The position numbers and the translations under genes are program-made. The notes under the pieces are model-generated. The model ran no database searches. It saw only the letters and a list, made by a program, of their open reading frames with translations, and had not been told where the DNA came from. 64,000 nt of DNA from the NCBI RefSeq assembly GCF_001905345.1, contig NZ_LFBV01000002.1, positions 558,001 to 622,000 of the forward strand, in the 5' to 3' direction. Numbering within the stretch: the stretch's first letter is position 1; each line of letters begins with the position of its first letter. The DNA comes from Streptomyces uncialis (lineage in GTDB: Bacteria > Actinomycetota > Actinomycetes > Streptomycetales > Streptomycetaceae). Positions 32,379 through 41,422 of the stretch are shown in pieces.

Positions 32379-34784
32379 ATGAGCAAGGCCGGCAGAACGG
32401 GTACGGGGCCGACCGCGCCGCACACCGCCGACAGTCATGAGCTGATCCGGGTGCACGGCGCGCGCGAGAACAATCTCAAGGACGTCAGCGTCGAGATCCC
32501 CAAGCGCAGGCTGACGGTGTTCACCGGGGTCTCCGGCTCGGGCAAGAGCTCACTGGTGTTCGACACGATCGCGGCGGAGTCGCAGCGGCTGATCAACGAG
32601 ACGTACAGCGCTTTCGTACAGGGTTTCATGCCGACCCTGGCCCGGCCCGAGGTCGATGTGCTCGAAGGACTGACGACCGCGATCATCGTCGACCAGCAGC
32701 GGCTGGGGGCCGACCCCCGTTCCACCGTCGGCACCGCGACCGACGCCAACGCGATGCTGCGCATCCTCTTCAGCCGGCTCGGCCGGCCGCACATCGGCCC
32801 GCCCGGCGCGTTCGCCTTCAACGTCCCCTCGGTGCGGGCGAGCGGTGCGATCACGATCGAACGCGGTGCCCGCAGAACCGTGAAGCAGACGTTCACCCGC
32901 ACCGGCGGTATGTGTCCGCGCTGCGAGGGCCGCGGCACGGTCTCCGACATCGACCTCACCCAGCTCTACGACGACTCCAAGTCGATCGCCGAAGGCGCGT
33001 TCACCATCCCCGGCTGGAAGTCGGACAGCTGGTGGACGGTGCGGACCTACGCCGAGTCGGGCTTCCTCGACCCGGACAAGCCGATCCGCGACTACACCGC
33101 CAAGGAGATGCGGGACTTCCTCCACCGGGAGCCGACCAAGGTCAAGGTCGAGGGGGTGAACATCACCTTCGAGGGGCTGATCCCCAAGATCCAGAAGTCG
33201 TTCCTCGCCAAGGACCGGGAGGCGATGCAGCCGCACATCCGGGAGTTCGTCGACCGGGCGGTCACCTTCACCACCTGCCCCGAGTGCGGCGGCAGCCGGC
33301 TCAGCGAGGCGGCCCGGTCGTCGATGGTCAAGGGGATCAGCATCGCCGACGCCTGCGCCATGCAGATCAGCGATCTCGCCGCATGGGTACGCGGCCTCGA
33401 CGAGCCGTCGGTGGCGCCACTGCTCGACGCCCTGGGACACACCCTCGACTCGTTCGTGGAGATCGGCCTGGGCTATCTCTCGCTGGACCGGTCGTCGGGC
33501 ACGCTGTCGGGCGGCGAGGCACAGCGCGTCAAGATGATCCGCCACCTCGGCTCCTCCCTCACCGACACCACGTATGTGTTCGACGAGCCGACCATCGGGC
33601 TGCATCCCCATGACATCCGGCGGATGAACGAACTGCTGCTGCGGCTGCGGGACAAGGGCAACACGGTCCTCGTCGTGGAGCACAAGCCGGAGACGATCGC
33701 GATCGCCGACCATGTCATCGACCTGGGCCCCGGCGCCGGTGCGGGCGGCGGCACCGTCTGCTTCGAGGGCACCGTCGAAGGGCTGCGCGCCGCGGGCACC
33801 CTGACCGGCCGCCATTTCGACGACCGGGCCGCCCTCAAGGAGACGGTCCGGAAGCCCACCGGGGCACTGGAGATCCGCGGTGCGGCGACGCACAACCTGC
33901 GCGATGTCGACGTCGACGTCCCGCTCGGTGTGCTCTGTGTGGTCACCGGGGTCGCCGGTTCCGGGAAGAGTTCGCTCGTGGCCGGGTCGCTCGTCAGGAG
34001 CGCGGGGGCCGGGAGCGAGGGCGTGGTGTCGATCGACCAGGGCGCGATCCGCGGCTCCAGACGGAGCAACCCGGCCACGTACACGGGGCTGCTGGAGCCG
34101 GTCCGCAAGGCGTTCGCGAAGGCCAACGGCGTCAAGCCGGGGCTGTTCAGCTCCAACTCCGAGGGTGCCTGCCCCACCTGCAACGGCGCCGGTGTCGTCT
34201 ACACGGATCTGGCGATGATGGCCGGGGTGGCCAGCACCTGCGAGGACTGCGAGGGGAAGCGGTTCCAGGCTGCCGTACTGGAGTACCACCTCGGTGGCCT
34301 GGACATCAGCGAGGTCCTGGCGATGCCGGTGACACAGGCGGCGGAGTTCTTCGGCACGGGTGAGGCGCGCATCCCGGCCGCCCAGGCGATCCTGGGGCGG
34401 CTGGCGGATGTCGGCCTCGGCTATCTCGGTCTCGGCCAGCCGCTCACCACGCTGTCCGGCGGCGAGCGGCAGCGGCTCAAGCTCGCCACCCGGATGGCGG
34501 AGAAGGGCGGTGTCTACGTGCTCGACGAGCCGACCATCGGTCTGCATCCCGCCGATGTCGAGCAACTGCTGGGACTGCTCGACCGGCTGGTCGACTCCGG
34601 CAAGTCGGTCGTCGTCGTCGAGCACCACCAGGCGGTCATGGCGCACGCCGACTGGATCATCGACCTGGGCCCCGGCGCCGGCCACGACGGCGGCACCGTC
34701 GTCTTCGAGGGCACCCCCGCCGAACTCGTCGCCGCCCGCTCCACCGTGACCGGCGAGCACCTGGCGGCCTACGTCGGCATCTGA
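32379..34784 (+). CDS. UvrA-like ABC protein, DrrC type (putative drug-resistance/DNA-repair paralogue)
   Basis: The product is 801 residues from an ATG with GGGAGA upstream, shorter than housekeeping UvrA (about 950). Two ATPase modules: Walker [10 protein letters not shown] near residue 50, zinc-type motifs CPRCEGRG and CPECGGS, signature [11 protein letters not shown], Walker [14 protein letters not shown]; then Walker [18 protein letters not shown] with CEDCEGKRF, signature [11 protein letters not shown] and [13 protein letters not shown]. The UvrB-binding insertion seems reduced. This is the architecture of DrrC and similar UvrA2 proteins of Streptomyces, linked to resistance against DNA-binding drugs. 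All catalytic motifs are intact. It is monocistronic, ending at a hairpin terminator. Confidence 0.9.
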   Translation: MSKAGRTGTGPTAPHTADSHELIRVHGARENNLKDVSVEIPKRRLTVFTGVSGSGKSSLVFDTIAAESQRLINETYSAFVQGFMPTLARPEVDVLEGLTTAIIVDQQRLGADPRSTVGTATDANAMLRILFSRLGRPHIGPPGAFAFNVPSVRASGAITIERGARRTVKQTFTRTGGMCPRCEGRGTVSDIDLTQLYDDSKSIAEGAFTIPGWKSDSWWTVRTYAESGFLDPDKPIRDYTAKEMRDFLHREPTKVKVEGVNITFEGLIPKIQKSFLAKDREAMQPHIREFVDRAVTFTTCPECGGSRLSEAARSSMVKGISIADACAMQISDLAAWVRGLDEPSVAPLLDALGHTLDSFVEIGLGYLSLDRSSGTLSGGEAQRVKMIRHLGSSLTDTTYVFDEPTIGLHPHDIRRMNELLLRLRDKGNTVLVVEHKPETIAIADHVIDLGPGAGAGGGTVCFEGTVEGLRAAGTLTGRHFDDRAALKETVRKPTGALEIRGAATHNLRDVDVDVPLGVLCVVTGVAGSGKSSLVAGSLVRSAGAGSEGVVSIDQGAIRGSRRSNPATYTGLLEPVRKAFAKANGVKPGLFSSNSEGACPTCNGAGVVYTDLAMMAGVASTCEDCEGKRFQAAVLEYHLGGLDISEVLAMPVTQAAEFFGTGEARIPAAQAILGRLADVGLGYLGLGQPLTTLSGGERQRLKLATRMAEKGGVYVLDEPTIGLHPADVEQLLGLLDRLVDSGKSVVVVEHHQAVMAHADWIIDLGPGAGHDGGTVVFEGTPAELVAARSTVTGEHLAAYVGI

Positions 34785-34822
34785 CCGGACCCGCCCGGTC
34801 GCGCTCCGCCCGGCACGAACGC

Positions 34823-34859
34823 GGCGGCGGGGATCCGCGATACGCGAATCCCCGCCGCC
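34823..34859. terminator. Bidirectional terminator, 17-bp stem with one mismatch
   Basis: 34823-34839 pairs with 34843-34859 (CGCGAATCCCCGCCGCC) around a 3-nt loop, with one G-T type mismatch. It separates the UvrA-like gene from the converging secreted-protein gene. Confidence 0.85.
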
Positions 34860-34944
34860 AGGGCCGTGCGGCCCGCGCGTGCTACGCGCCGACGGGCTTC
34901 AGGGGCCCGTCCGCGCGTCCCGCTCGCCCCGAGGGGCGGGTGGG

Positions 34945-35346
34945 TCAGGCCTTCTTGGTGTACTTGGTGGTGCAGTGACCGACCTCGGTGCCCTTCACCA
35001 TGCATCCCCACCACGTCACGGAGGTGCCCTCTTCGAGGTTGCCGGTGGCCCAGCCGGTGCAGTACGGCGAGTTGTGACCCTGGGTGCTGACAGTACGGTT
35101 GACGCTGCCGTTGCTGCCGATGTCCATGTAGGTCTTGATGCCCCAGCCGTCGGCCGCGTCGTCGCACGCCCTGATCGCGTCCCCGGGCTTGTTCCCGCTC
35201 GGGTCGGCGTTGAAGATGGCCTTGCCGGCGCCGTTGCTGAACCAGACCACCCCTGACGTCACGTCAGCGCTGGCCGGGCTGACGGCGACAGCGGTGAACA
35301 ACGCCGCTGCGGACACGGCAAGGATGCTTTTGACGGCAATGCGCAC
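34945..35346 (-). CDS. Small secreted protein with four cysteines, unknown function
   Basis: The product is 133 residues from the GTG at 35346, with AAAGGG upstream. The signal peptide is IAVKSILAVSAAALFTAVAVSPASA. The mature 105 residues have four cysteines (RACDDAADGW, SPYCTGW, WWGCMVKG, GHCTTKY), so two disulfides are likely. Aromatic-rich stretches (VVWFSNGAGKAIFNADPSG, WGIKTYMDIGSNGSVNRTVSTQG) look like a small beta-rich domain. I do not recognise the family; secreted inhibitors and carbohydrate-binding modules have this look. It is a single gene with its own promoter. Confidence 0.82.
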   Translation of the reverse strand: MRIAVKSILAVSAAALFTAVAVSPASADVTSGVVWFSNGAGKAIFNADPSGNKPGDAIRACDDAADGWGIKTYMDIGSNGSVNRTVSTQGHNSPYCTGWATGNLEEGTSVTWWGCMVKGTEVGHCTTKYTKKA

Positions 35347-35810
35347 TCGGTAACCCTTTCACTGCGTCACTCCGTGTGAGTGAACGTCTGTTCCGAGAGT
35401 GTGTACGACACTTGATCGATGCACAACCCAATTATTCCCTTGATCGCGCGACGGCGGTGGGGGGAACGCGCGGCAACACCGCAGGTACGGGGCGTGGGCC
35501 GCACCGGTACGACGGAGCGGGGCAGGGGGCGGCGACCCCGGTTCGGCGACCCGGGTTCGTGACTCCAACGGTTCGGGCGCGGGGCCGAGCGACCGGTGGC
35601 CGCGGCGAGCGCGCCCCGGACGGCGACCGTCCGTGTCCGCCCGGCGGAAGGGCCCGGTCCGTCCGGCCTCCGGGACGGCGCCGCGACCTCCATTCCGGTC
35701 GCGGGAGTCCCGCTCCCGGAGACCAGCGGGGACAGAAACTCCCCCGGAGCACATCAGGTTAGGCTACCCTCACCAGTCCTTGAGTGGCGTCGGCGGTGAG
35801 GGCGGTCGGG
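35347..35810. other. Intergenic region, includes an iron box
   Basis: 464 nt between divergent genes. Open frames here are Arg/Pro/Gly-rich and lack ribosome binding sites. The last 60 nt hold the iron box at 35754-35772 and candidate starts for the next gene (GTG 35784, ATG 35811). Confidence 0.55.
35754..35772 (+). promoter_or_regulatory. Candidate iron box, strong left half
   Basis: TCAGGTTAGGCTACCCTCA agrees with the 19-bp iron box at about 15 of 19 positions by eye, with an intact AGGTTAGGCT half. It is 38 nt before the ATG of the alpha/beta hydrolase at 35811. Confidence 0.6.
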
Positions 35811-36794
35811 ATGCGGAAGCGGCTGGGGCGGGGCGGGGAACGCGCGGCGAGGGGAGCGGCACCGGCCGGGCGGAGCACGGGCGGTCCGGCCGCGACGGCG
35901 GGCGGCGGCCCGCACAGCCAGGGGAACGCGGCTGTCGCGACGACCCGCGACGGCAGGAAGCTGTTCCATATGCGCCGCGCGGGCCCGGACTCGGCGGCGA
36001 CGGCGCCCACGGTGGTGTTCGAGGGGGGCCTTGCCGCGAGCCGTTCGTACTGGGCGCTGGTCCAGTCGGCCGTGGCCGCGCGGGCGACGACGGTGGTCTA
36101 CGACCGGAGCGGCCTCGGCCGCAGCCCCCGGGACCCGGGCGCCCGGACCCTGGGCAGGATGGCCGGGGACCTGGCCGACCTCCTCGGCCATCTCGGGCCG
36201 GGCCCGTTCCTCCTCGTCGGCCACAGCTGGGGCGGGCCGCTGGTGCGCCTCACCGCCGCCGCCGCTCCCGAACGGATCGCGGGCGTCGTCCTGGCGGACC
36301 CGACCGACGAATCCTGCGATCTGCTCCTCGAACCCTCCATGCGCCGCCAGGAGAGGATCGGCCAGCTGGTCAGCAGTGGCCTCGCCCACGTCGGACTGCT
36401 CGCCCACGCCTACCGCGAGGTCCTCGCCGCGCTGCCGTCCGACGCGGCCGCCGATATGCGCGAGGAGGGCTTCACCGTGCGGGCGATGCGCACGCGCGCG
36501 GCGGAACTGGTCTCCGTCGTCGCGGACCTGACCGCCCTGCGCGAGAGCCCTCCGCACCTCGCGGACGTCCCCGTGACGGTCATCTCCGCGGGCAGGACAT
36601 CGGTGGGCATGAACGCCCGGGTCCGTGAACTCGCCACCGCCTCCCATGCCCACCGCGCCGCGCGGTACCCGCGAGGGCGGCACGTCATCGGCCCTCAGGC
36701 GGACCACATGATGCCGGTGACCGGGCCGGATGTCATCGCCGCCGAGATCCTGCGACTGATCGACGGCGCCGCCGGGGCCGAGGAGTCCGGCTGA
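35811..36794 (+). CDS. Alpha/beta hydrolase, possibly iron-regulated
   Basis: The product is 327 residues from the ATG at 35811 (GAGGG upstream); a GTG at 35784 would add nine residues but would lie only 12 nt from the iron box. After about 45 Gly/Arg/Ala-rich residues the fold begins: TVVFEGGLAASRSYWALV, VVYDRSGLGRSPRDP, nucleophile elbow FLLVGHSWGGPLVRL (GHSWG), VVLADPTDESCDLLL, and a probable catalytic His in GPQADHMMPVTGPDVI. The HVIG and DHMM spacing is that of haloperoxidase/esterase-like hydrolases. The iron box suggests action on a siderophore ester or in iron stress, but no siderophore-esterase motif is recognised. Confidence 0.82.
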   Translation: MRKRLGRGGERAARGAAPAGRSTGGPAATAGGGPHSQGNAAVATTRDGRKLFHMRRAGPDSAATAPTVVFEGGLAASRSYWALVQSAVAARATTVVYDRSGLGRSPRDPGARTLGRMAGDLADLLGHLGPGPFLLVGHSWGGPLVRLTAAAAPERIAGVVLADPTDESCDLLLEPSMRRQERIGQLVSSGLAHVGLLAHAYREVLAALPSDAAADMREEGFTVRAMRTRAAELVSVVADLTALRESPPHLADVPVTVISAGRTSVGMNARVRELATASHAHRAARYPRGRHVIGPQADHMMPVTGPDVIAAEILRLIDGAAGAEESG

Positions 36795-36897
36795 ACGGGC
36801 GGTCACCGCCACCGGGAGGAAGCACGCCGGAGGCGGCGGGTACTGTCGGCGCACATCGGCCCCGCTCGAAGGGCCGGGCTTGTCTGGAGGGCTTGCC

Positions 36898-37860
36898 ATG
36901 ACGAAGCTGCGCTGTGCGGTGCTGGACGACTACCAGGGCGTCGCCCGCTCCCTGGGCGACTGGCGGAGGATCGCTCCCCAGGTGGACACGGAGTTCCTGG
37001 ACACCCATCTCGTCTCCCAGGACGACCTGGTGCACGCCCTTGAGGACCGCGAGATCGTCGTCGTCATGCGTGAGCGGACCCCGTTCCCCGCCGGTCTCCT
37101 CGCACGGCTGCCCCGGCTCCGGCTGCTGATCACCTCGGGGATGCGCAACGCCGCCATCGATCTGGAGGCGGCCGGACGCCAAGGGGTCACCGTGTGCGGC
37201 ACGGTCAGCAACTCCGAGCCGCCGGCCGAACTGACCTGGGCGCTGATCCTCGGTCTGGCCCGCCAGGTGGTGCCCGAGAGCACCGCGCTCCGTTCGGGCG
37301 GGCCGTGGCAGCACTCCCTGGGAGCCGATCTCCACGGGCGCCGCCTCGGACTGCTGGGGCTGGGCAAGATCGGCCGCAAGGTGGCACGCGTCGGCGCCGC
37401 GTTCGGGATGGACGTGATGGCGTGGAGCCCGCACCTCACCCCCGAACGCGCCGCCGAGGGCGGAGCCGTCGCCGCCGCCTCCAAGGAGGAACTGCTGGAG
37501 AGCAGCGACTTCGTGTCGGTTCATCTGGTGCTCGGGGACCGCACCCGGGGACTGATCGGTGAGAAGGAACTGCGCCGGATGCGCGACAGCGCCTATCTGG
37601 TCAACACCTCACGTGCGGCGATCGTCGACCAGGCCGCGCTGCTGCGGGCCTTGGAGGAAGGCTGGATCGCGGGGGCGGGCACCGATGTCTTCGAGACGGA
37701 ACCCCTGCCGCTCGACGACCCGTTGCGCACCGCTCCCCGCCTCCTCGCGCTGCCGCACCTGGGCTATGTGACCCGGAGGAACTACGAGGGGTACTTCGGT
37801 CAGGCCGTCGAGGACATCGAGGCGTTCCTGGCGGGCAGCCCGGTACGGGTGCTGGGCTGA
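36898..37860 (+). CDS. D-isomer-specific 2-hydroxyacid dehydrogenase family protein
   Basis: The product is 320 residues from an ATG with GGAGGG upstream. The catalytic-domain start MTKLRCAVLDDYQGVA and the nucleotide-binding GLLGLGKIGRKVARVGAAFGMDVMAWSP (G-x-G-x-x-G) are typical. Catalytic Arg: VNTSRAAIVDQAAL; Glu: AGAGTDVFETEPLPLDDPL; His: LALPHLGYVTR. It belongs to the SerA/GhrA-like NAD(P)-dependent family reducing 2-keto acids or oxidising D-hydroxy acids; the DDYQGVA N-terminus is characteristic of a widespread actinobacterial/proteobacterial subgroup with undefined substrate. It is downstream of the hydrolase by about 100 nt in the same direction and might share its transcript. Confidence 0.9.
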   Translation: MTKLRCAVLDDYQGVARSLGDWRRIAPQVDTEFLDTHLVSQDDLVHALEDREIVVVMRERTPFPAGLLARLPRLRLLITSGMRNAAIDLEAAGRQGVTVCGTVSNSEPPAELTWALILGLARQVVPESTALRSGGPWQHSLGADLHGRRLGLLGLGKIGRKVARVGAAFGMDVMAWSPHLTPERAAEGGAVAAASKEELLESSDFVSVHLVLGDRTRGLIGEKELRRMRDSAYLVNTSRAAIVDQAALLRALEEGWIAGAGTDVFETEPLPLDDPLRTAPRLLALPHLGYVTRRNYEGYFGQAVEDIEAFLAGSPVRVLG

Positions 37861-37955
37861 ACGCGCCGGAGCCGGTGCGGGTGTTGGGCGGAAACACCGC
37901 GCGACCGGTACGGGTACCGGGGTGAGCGCGGCAGGTCGGGGCCGCGCCCGTGCGC

Positions 37956-38372
37956 TCAGGCCGTGAACTCCTCGGCGGGCAGGTCCACCCCGTCGAACGT
38001 GACGAGCAGGGAGGTGTATCCGTGGTGCACCTCCGGGTTGGGGTAACTGGTGAGCTCCCAGGGCGCGTCGACCACGGCGGGGCCGCAGGGCAGGGTGCCC
38101 GAGCCGGACGGCAGGGCGAGGGGAATGATCTGGAAGCTGGTGAAGTGGACCGGCACGGTGGTACCGGTCGGCGCGGTACAGGTGTACGTCCCGCCGATGG
38201 TGAGCGTGCCGTAACCGAACGGGCTGGTGGCGGGCTGGGCGTTCGCCCACCGCACGTCCAGCGACTTGACGGACTGGGGCAGCGCGGCGGCGCCGGGTGC
38301 GCCGATACCCAGCACGGCCAGGGCGGTGACGGCGAGGGCGGCGACAGCACGGGGTCCGGTGGCCAGTCTCAA
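37956..38372 (-). CDS. Small secreted protein, unknown function
   Basis: The best start is a TTG at 38372 with GAGGAG six nt upstream, giving 138 residues; the frame extends farther only through Pro/Arg-rich sequence. The signal peptide is RLATGPRAVAALAVTALAVLGIGAPGAAA. The mature part is beta-rich with two Cys (YTCTAPTGT and LPCGPAVVD) and ends VTFDGVDLPAEEFTA. Its pattern (FGYGTLTIGGTYTC, HFTSFQIIPLAL) looks like a small extracellular immunoglobulin- or jelly-roll-type domain. Family not recognised. Confidence 0.8.
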   Translation of the reverse strand: MRLATGPRAVAALAVTALAVLGIGAPGAAALPQSVKSLDVRWANAQPATSPFGYGTLTIGGTYTCTAPTGTTVPVHFTSFQIIPLALPSGSGTLPCGPAVVDAPWELTSYPNPEVHHGYTSLLVTFDGVDLPAEEFTA

Positions 38373-38390
38373 GCGAGGCTCCTCGGGTGG

Positions 38391-38415
38391 GGGCCGCCCG
38401 TGACGCGGGCGGCCC
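38391..38415 (-). terminator. Hairpin, likely end of the five-gene operon
   Basis: GGGCCGCCCG (38391-38400) pairs with CGGGCGGCCC (38406-38415) around a 5-nt loop. It lies 167 nt after the DUF5682 stop and just before the small secreted-protein start, so it could end the operon or shape the next leader. Confidence 0.55.
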
Positions 38416-38581
38416 GGTGGTCGGGGCTGTCCCTGTGGACCAGGGAATCCAGGTCTATCGGTGCCCGGGGCGGACGGACAGTCGCACGGCACGGCGCGCG
38501 GGGGCAGGGCCGTCACACAGCCGGAAGGGGCCCTGGTCAGCGCCCGCCCCGCTGATCACCCGGCCGCCGACGGCACGCTGA

Positions 38582-41422
38582 TCACCCGCCCGTCAGCAGC
38601 ATTTCGAGCGCCACGGCCGTGTCCGGGTACCGGCCGACCAGTGCCGCGCCCGGTGGACCGGGGTCAGCCTTCTCCCATGTCCCCTCCCAGCCCAGCAGGT
38701 CCGCGAGCGCGTCGCAGGTGTCCGGGTGGGCGGTGAGCAGGACGCAGCCGCGGGCGCCCTCGGCGCGGGGGCCCGGGTCCATGGTGTCCGGCTCCGGTGG
38801 CGCCTGCCACGGCGGCACCCAGGCGTCGAGCTCGGTGAGGCGGCCGGGGAAGATCCGTCCGGCCTCACGGATCAGCAGCGGGGCCAGATCGGCGCCGTCC
38901 GACCGCAGGGTGGTGATCAGGGTCGGGAGCCAGGGCAGCAGGACCGGGTCCGGCAGGCGGGCGAACGCGTTCGACACCGCTTCGACGACGAAGTCGGCGA
39001 GGCCCGGGACGGGCTCCAGGGCGTGCACGAAGCCGCTGAGGTAGCGCGGATAGGCGCTCACCAGCATCGGGTTGGCCAGCAGCTCGTCGCACCTCGCCCG
39101 GAGATCCGCCCGGTCGAGCTGCCCCAGGTGCGTCCGGGCCGCCCACAGCAGCGCCGTCCTGGCCGGCTCGGCCGGGTGCGACTGGGCCACCGCCAGCTCC
39201 AGCTGGGTCCGGTCGCAGCCCAGGGACAGCGCCAGGCTCTCCATGCCGAACAGGAAGCCCAGCATCGCCGCCACCTGGCGGACCGTGGCGTCCTCGTCGG
39301 TGAACGCCGTCGGCAGCAGGGTGCAGTAGTGCGCGTAACCGGTCTTGGCGAAGGACTCGATCCAGGGCGGCAGCACCGGCTCGGTGGTGCGGTAGTACGC
39401 CAGCAGTCCGCGCACCCGGCGCAGCACCTCGGGTGCGCCGTCGACGCTGCGCTCGGCCGACAGGACCTCCAGCGCGCGGGTGCCCAGCTCGTCGGCGAGG
39501 CGGCGGCTGCGCAGATACAGCAGGGCGTCCTCGACGGCGCCGAGGACGGTCGCGGTGGTGGCCTGCGGGTCGTACGCGCGTCGGCGCAGCCGCTGTTCCA
39601 GGACCTGCTCGATGCTGACGCCCTCGTAGCCGAGTTCGATGAGCGCGCGCTGATGGGTGCCCAGTGCCAGGTCCCAGGACTCCTGGATCGACCGCTCCCC
39701 CAGCTTGCGCTCACCCATGATCGGCCGGGCGGCGCCATGGGGCATCAGCGCGCGCAGCATCCACAGGACGTCGGAGCAGCGGGCGAGTTCCGGGCGGCCG
39801 GCGATGTCGAGCAGTGCCCGGCGCACCCCGCGCTGCTGGAGCTTCAGGTCCAGCGGTGCGAGCCGGTCGTGGACATCACGGGCCAGGGGCGGCAGCGCGT
39901 CGTAGCCGACCTGGCCGGTCCGGTCGCCGCCCATCATGATCTCGACGAGGCGGCGCACATCGCGCCTGCCTGGGACGGTGTCCTTCTCGATGCAGGTGAC
40001 GGCCGCGTCCTGGAAGTCGTACGGCGTGGGCCTGGCCCGGTCGCGCATCCCGGCCAGCAGGATCGACGTCTCGAACACCGCGATGGCGTCGGCGGTCGAG
40101 GCGAGGTAGCCGTTACGGCGGGCGGCCCGCACGATCTCCACCGACCAGCCGAGCAGTTCGGCCTCGTCCAGCGGGTCCAGGACGGGTGAGCGCTGGAGGA
40201 AACCCGTCAGCCGGTCGGAGGACTCCGCCGCGGGCCCGGGGGTCCCGGTGGGGGCGGTTTTCCCGGCCTTCGGCTTCCGCGTGCCCGTCTGCCCGGCCAG
40301 CCGGTACGGCTCCACCCGGGTGCGCCGGAGGTTCTGCGCCCAGACCGTCGCGGCGATCGACACGGAGCCCGCGGCGAGTCCGAACTGTGCCTCGATCGCC
40401 GTGTGGCTGGACGGGATCAGACCGTGCTGCCAGGTGGTGGCGGTGCGCGGGGTGATCTCGAAGGTGTCGGTGCCGTCCACACCGAACTCCGCCACCCGGC
40501 TGGCCGCGTGGAAGGCGCCGCAGATGTAGAGGCAGTCCGCGGGGTCCGTGCCGGTGGCGGCCAGGTGCTCGCGCATCCGTGTCCACATATAGCGCTCGCG
40601 GTACTCGTCCAGCCGGACCCGGTGCGGGTCGCCGGGTGCGAGGCGCCTGAAGAGGCTGCCGATCAGGAGCATCACCTGGCGGTAGGTGTCGTGGTCGCTG
40701 TCCCCGAGGGGCAGTTCGACGTACTGGTGCCACCACTCCGACCAGTGCCGCACCCGGCCGTGGCGCAGCAGATGTTCCTCCAGTTCCGCGAAGCGGGGCC
40801 GCAGATCGCCGATCTCCACGCCGACGGCGTCCCCGTGCAGGGCCGCCTCCGGCTCGGCGGGCGGTGCGTCCGGCCCTGCCGGGCTCTCCTCGGGCCCGGT
40901 GGACCGGGTCGCTCGCGCGTCCCACTGGAAGACATGGTCGGAGGAACGGTCGACCAGGACCAGCTCGACCCCCGGGGTGTCCAGCGCGTAGGCGATCGCC
41001 TGGTATTCGGCGGACGCCTCGGTGATCGGCGCCACCACCGACAGCGGGGACCACTCGGCCGGGAAGCCGTCGGTCTCGGTCGCGAACGCCTGTACCGCCA
41101 CCGGGAGTCGGCAGTTGCGGAGTTCGGTGAGCAGCGGCGCCATGTCCTCGCACAGCTCCAGGTACACGACCTTCGGCTGTTTCTGGCGCAGTCGGCGTGC
41201 CATGGCGGTGGCCGACGCGGGCGAGTGGTGGCAGACGGGGAAGATCTCCAGTGGTTCACGCACCGCGCGGTCGACGTCGTCGACGATGCCCAGCAGGATG
41301 CCTTCCAGGGCGTCGGTCCCACCGGCGAACTCCGCGGCGGCTTCCTGGAGCTGGGCGCGCAGCGCGGTGAACGTCTCGTCGTGCGTACCGGTCACGGCCG
41401 GGCTGCTCTGCGCGGTGCTCAT
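38582..41422 (-). CDS. DUF5682-family protein, last gene of the MoxR-VWA operon
   Basis: The product is 946 residues from the ATG at 41422, overlapping the MoxR stop by ATGA. It is soluble with no signal peptide. Residues 61-70 read FPVCHHSPAS, 85-94 VVYLELCEDM, about 276-287 ERYMWTRMREHL, and 301-306 CGAFHA. This sequence of motifs, early paired histidines, E-R-x-x-M-helix and a G-x-x-H strand, resembles the TraB/TIKI/EreA superfamily of metal-dependent hydrolases; I infer that relation. Residues 170-200 are a low-complexity linker. The C-terminal 550 residues are helical and Leu-rich with many RALPHG/DALLYLRSRRLADELG-type segments, perhaps a scaffold. DUF5682 genes usually occur with MoxR and VWA genes, as here. 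The biochemical role is unknown. Confidence 0.85.
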   Translation of the reverse strand: MSTAQSSPAVTGTHDETFTALRAQLQEAAAEFAGGTDALEGILLGIVDDVDRAVREPLEIFPVCHHSPASATAMARRLRQKQPKVVYLELCEDMAPLLTELRNCRLPVAVQAFATETDGFPAEWSPLSVVAPITEASAEYQAIAYALDTPGVELVLVDRSSDHVFQWDARATRSTGPEESPAGPDAPPAEPEAALHGDAVGVEIGDLRPRFAELEEHLLRHGRVRHWSEWWHQYVELPLGDSDHDTYRQVMLLIGSLFRRLAPGDPHRVRLDEYRERYMWTRMREHLAATGTDPADCLYICGAFHAASRVAEFGVDGTDTFEITPRTATTWQHGLIPSSHTAIEAQFGLAAGSVSIAATVWAQNLRRTRVEPYRLAGQTGTRKPKAGKTAPTGTPGPAAESSDRLTGFLQRSPVLDPLDEAELLGWSVEIVRAARRNGYLASTADAIAVFETSILLAGMRDRARPTPYDFQDAAVTCIEKDTVPGRRDVRRLVEIMMGGDRTGQVGYDALPPLARDVHDRLAPLDLKLQQRGVRRALLDIAGRPELARCSDVLWMLRALMPHGAARPIMGERKLGERSIQESWDLALGTHQRALIELGYEGVSIEQVLEQRLRRRAYDPQATTATVLGAVEDALLYLRSRRLADELGTRALEVLSAERSVDGAPEVLRRVRGLLAYYRTTEPVLPPWIESFAKTGYAHYCTLLPTAFTDEDATVRQVAAMLGFLFGMESLALSLGCDRTQLELAVAQSHPAEPARTALLWAARTHLGQLDRADLRARCDELLANPMLVSAYPRYLSGFVHALEPVPGLADFVVEAVSNAFARLPDPVLLPWLPTLITTLRSDGADLAPLLIREAGRIFPGRLTELDAWVPPWQAPPEPDTMDPGPRAEGARGCVLLTAHPDTCDALADLLGWEGTWEKADPGPPGAALVGRYPDTAVALEMLLTGG

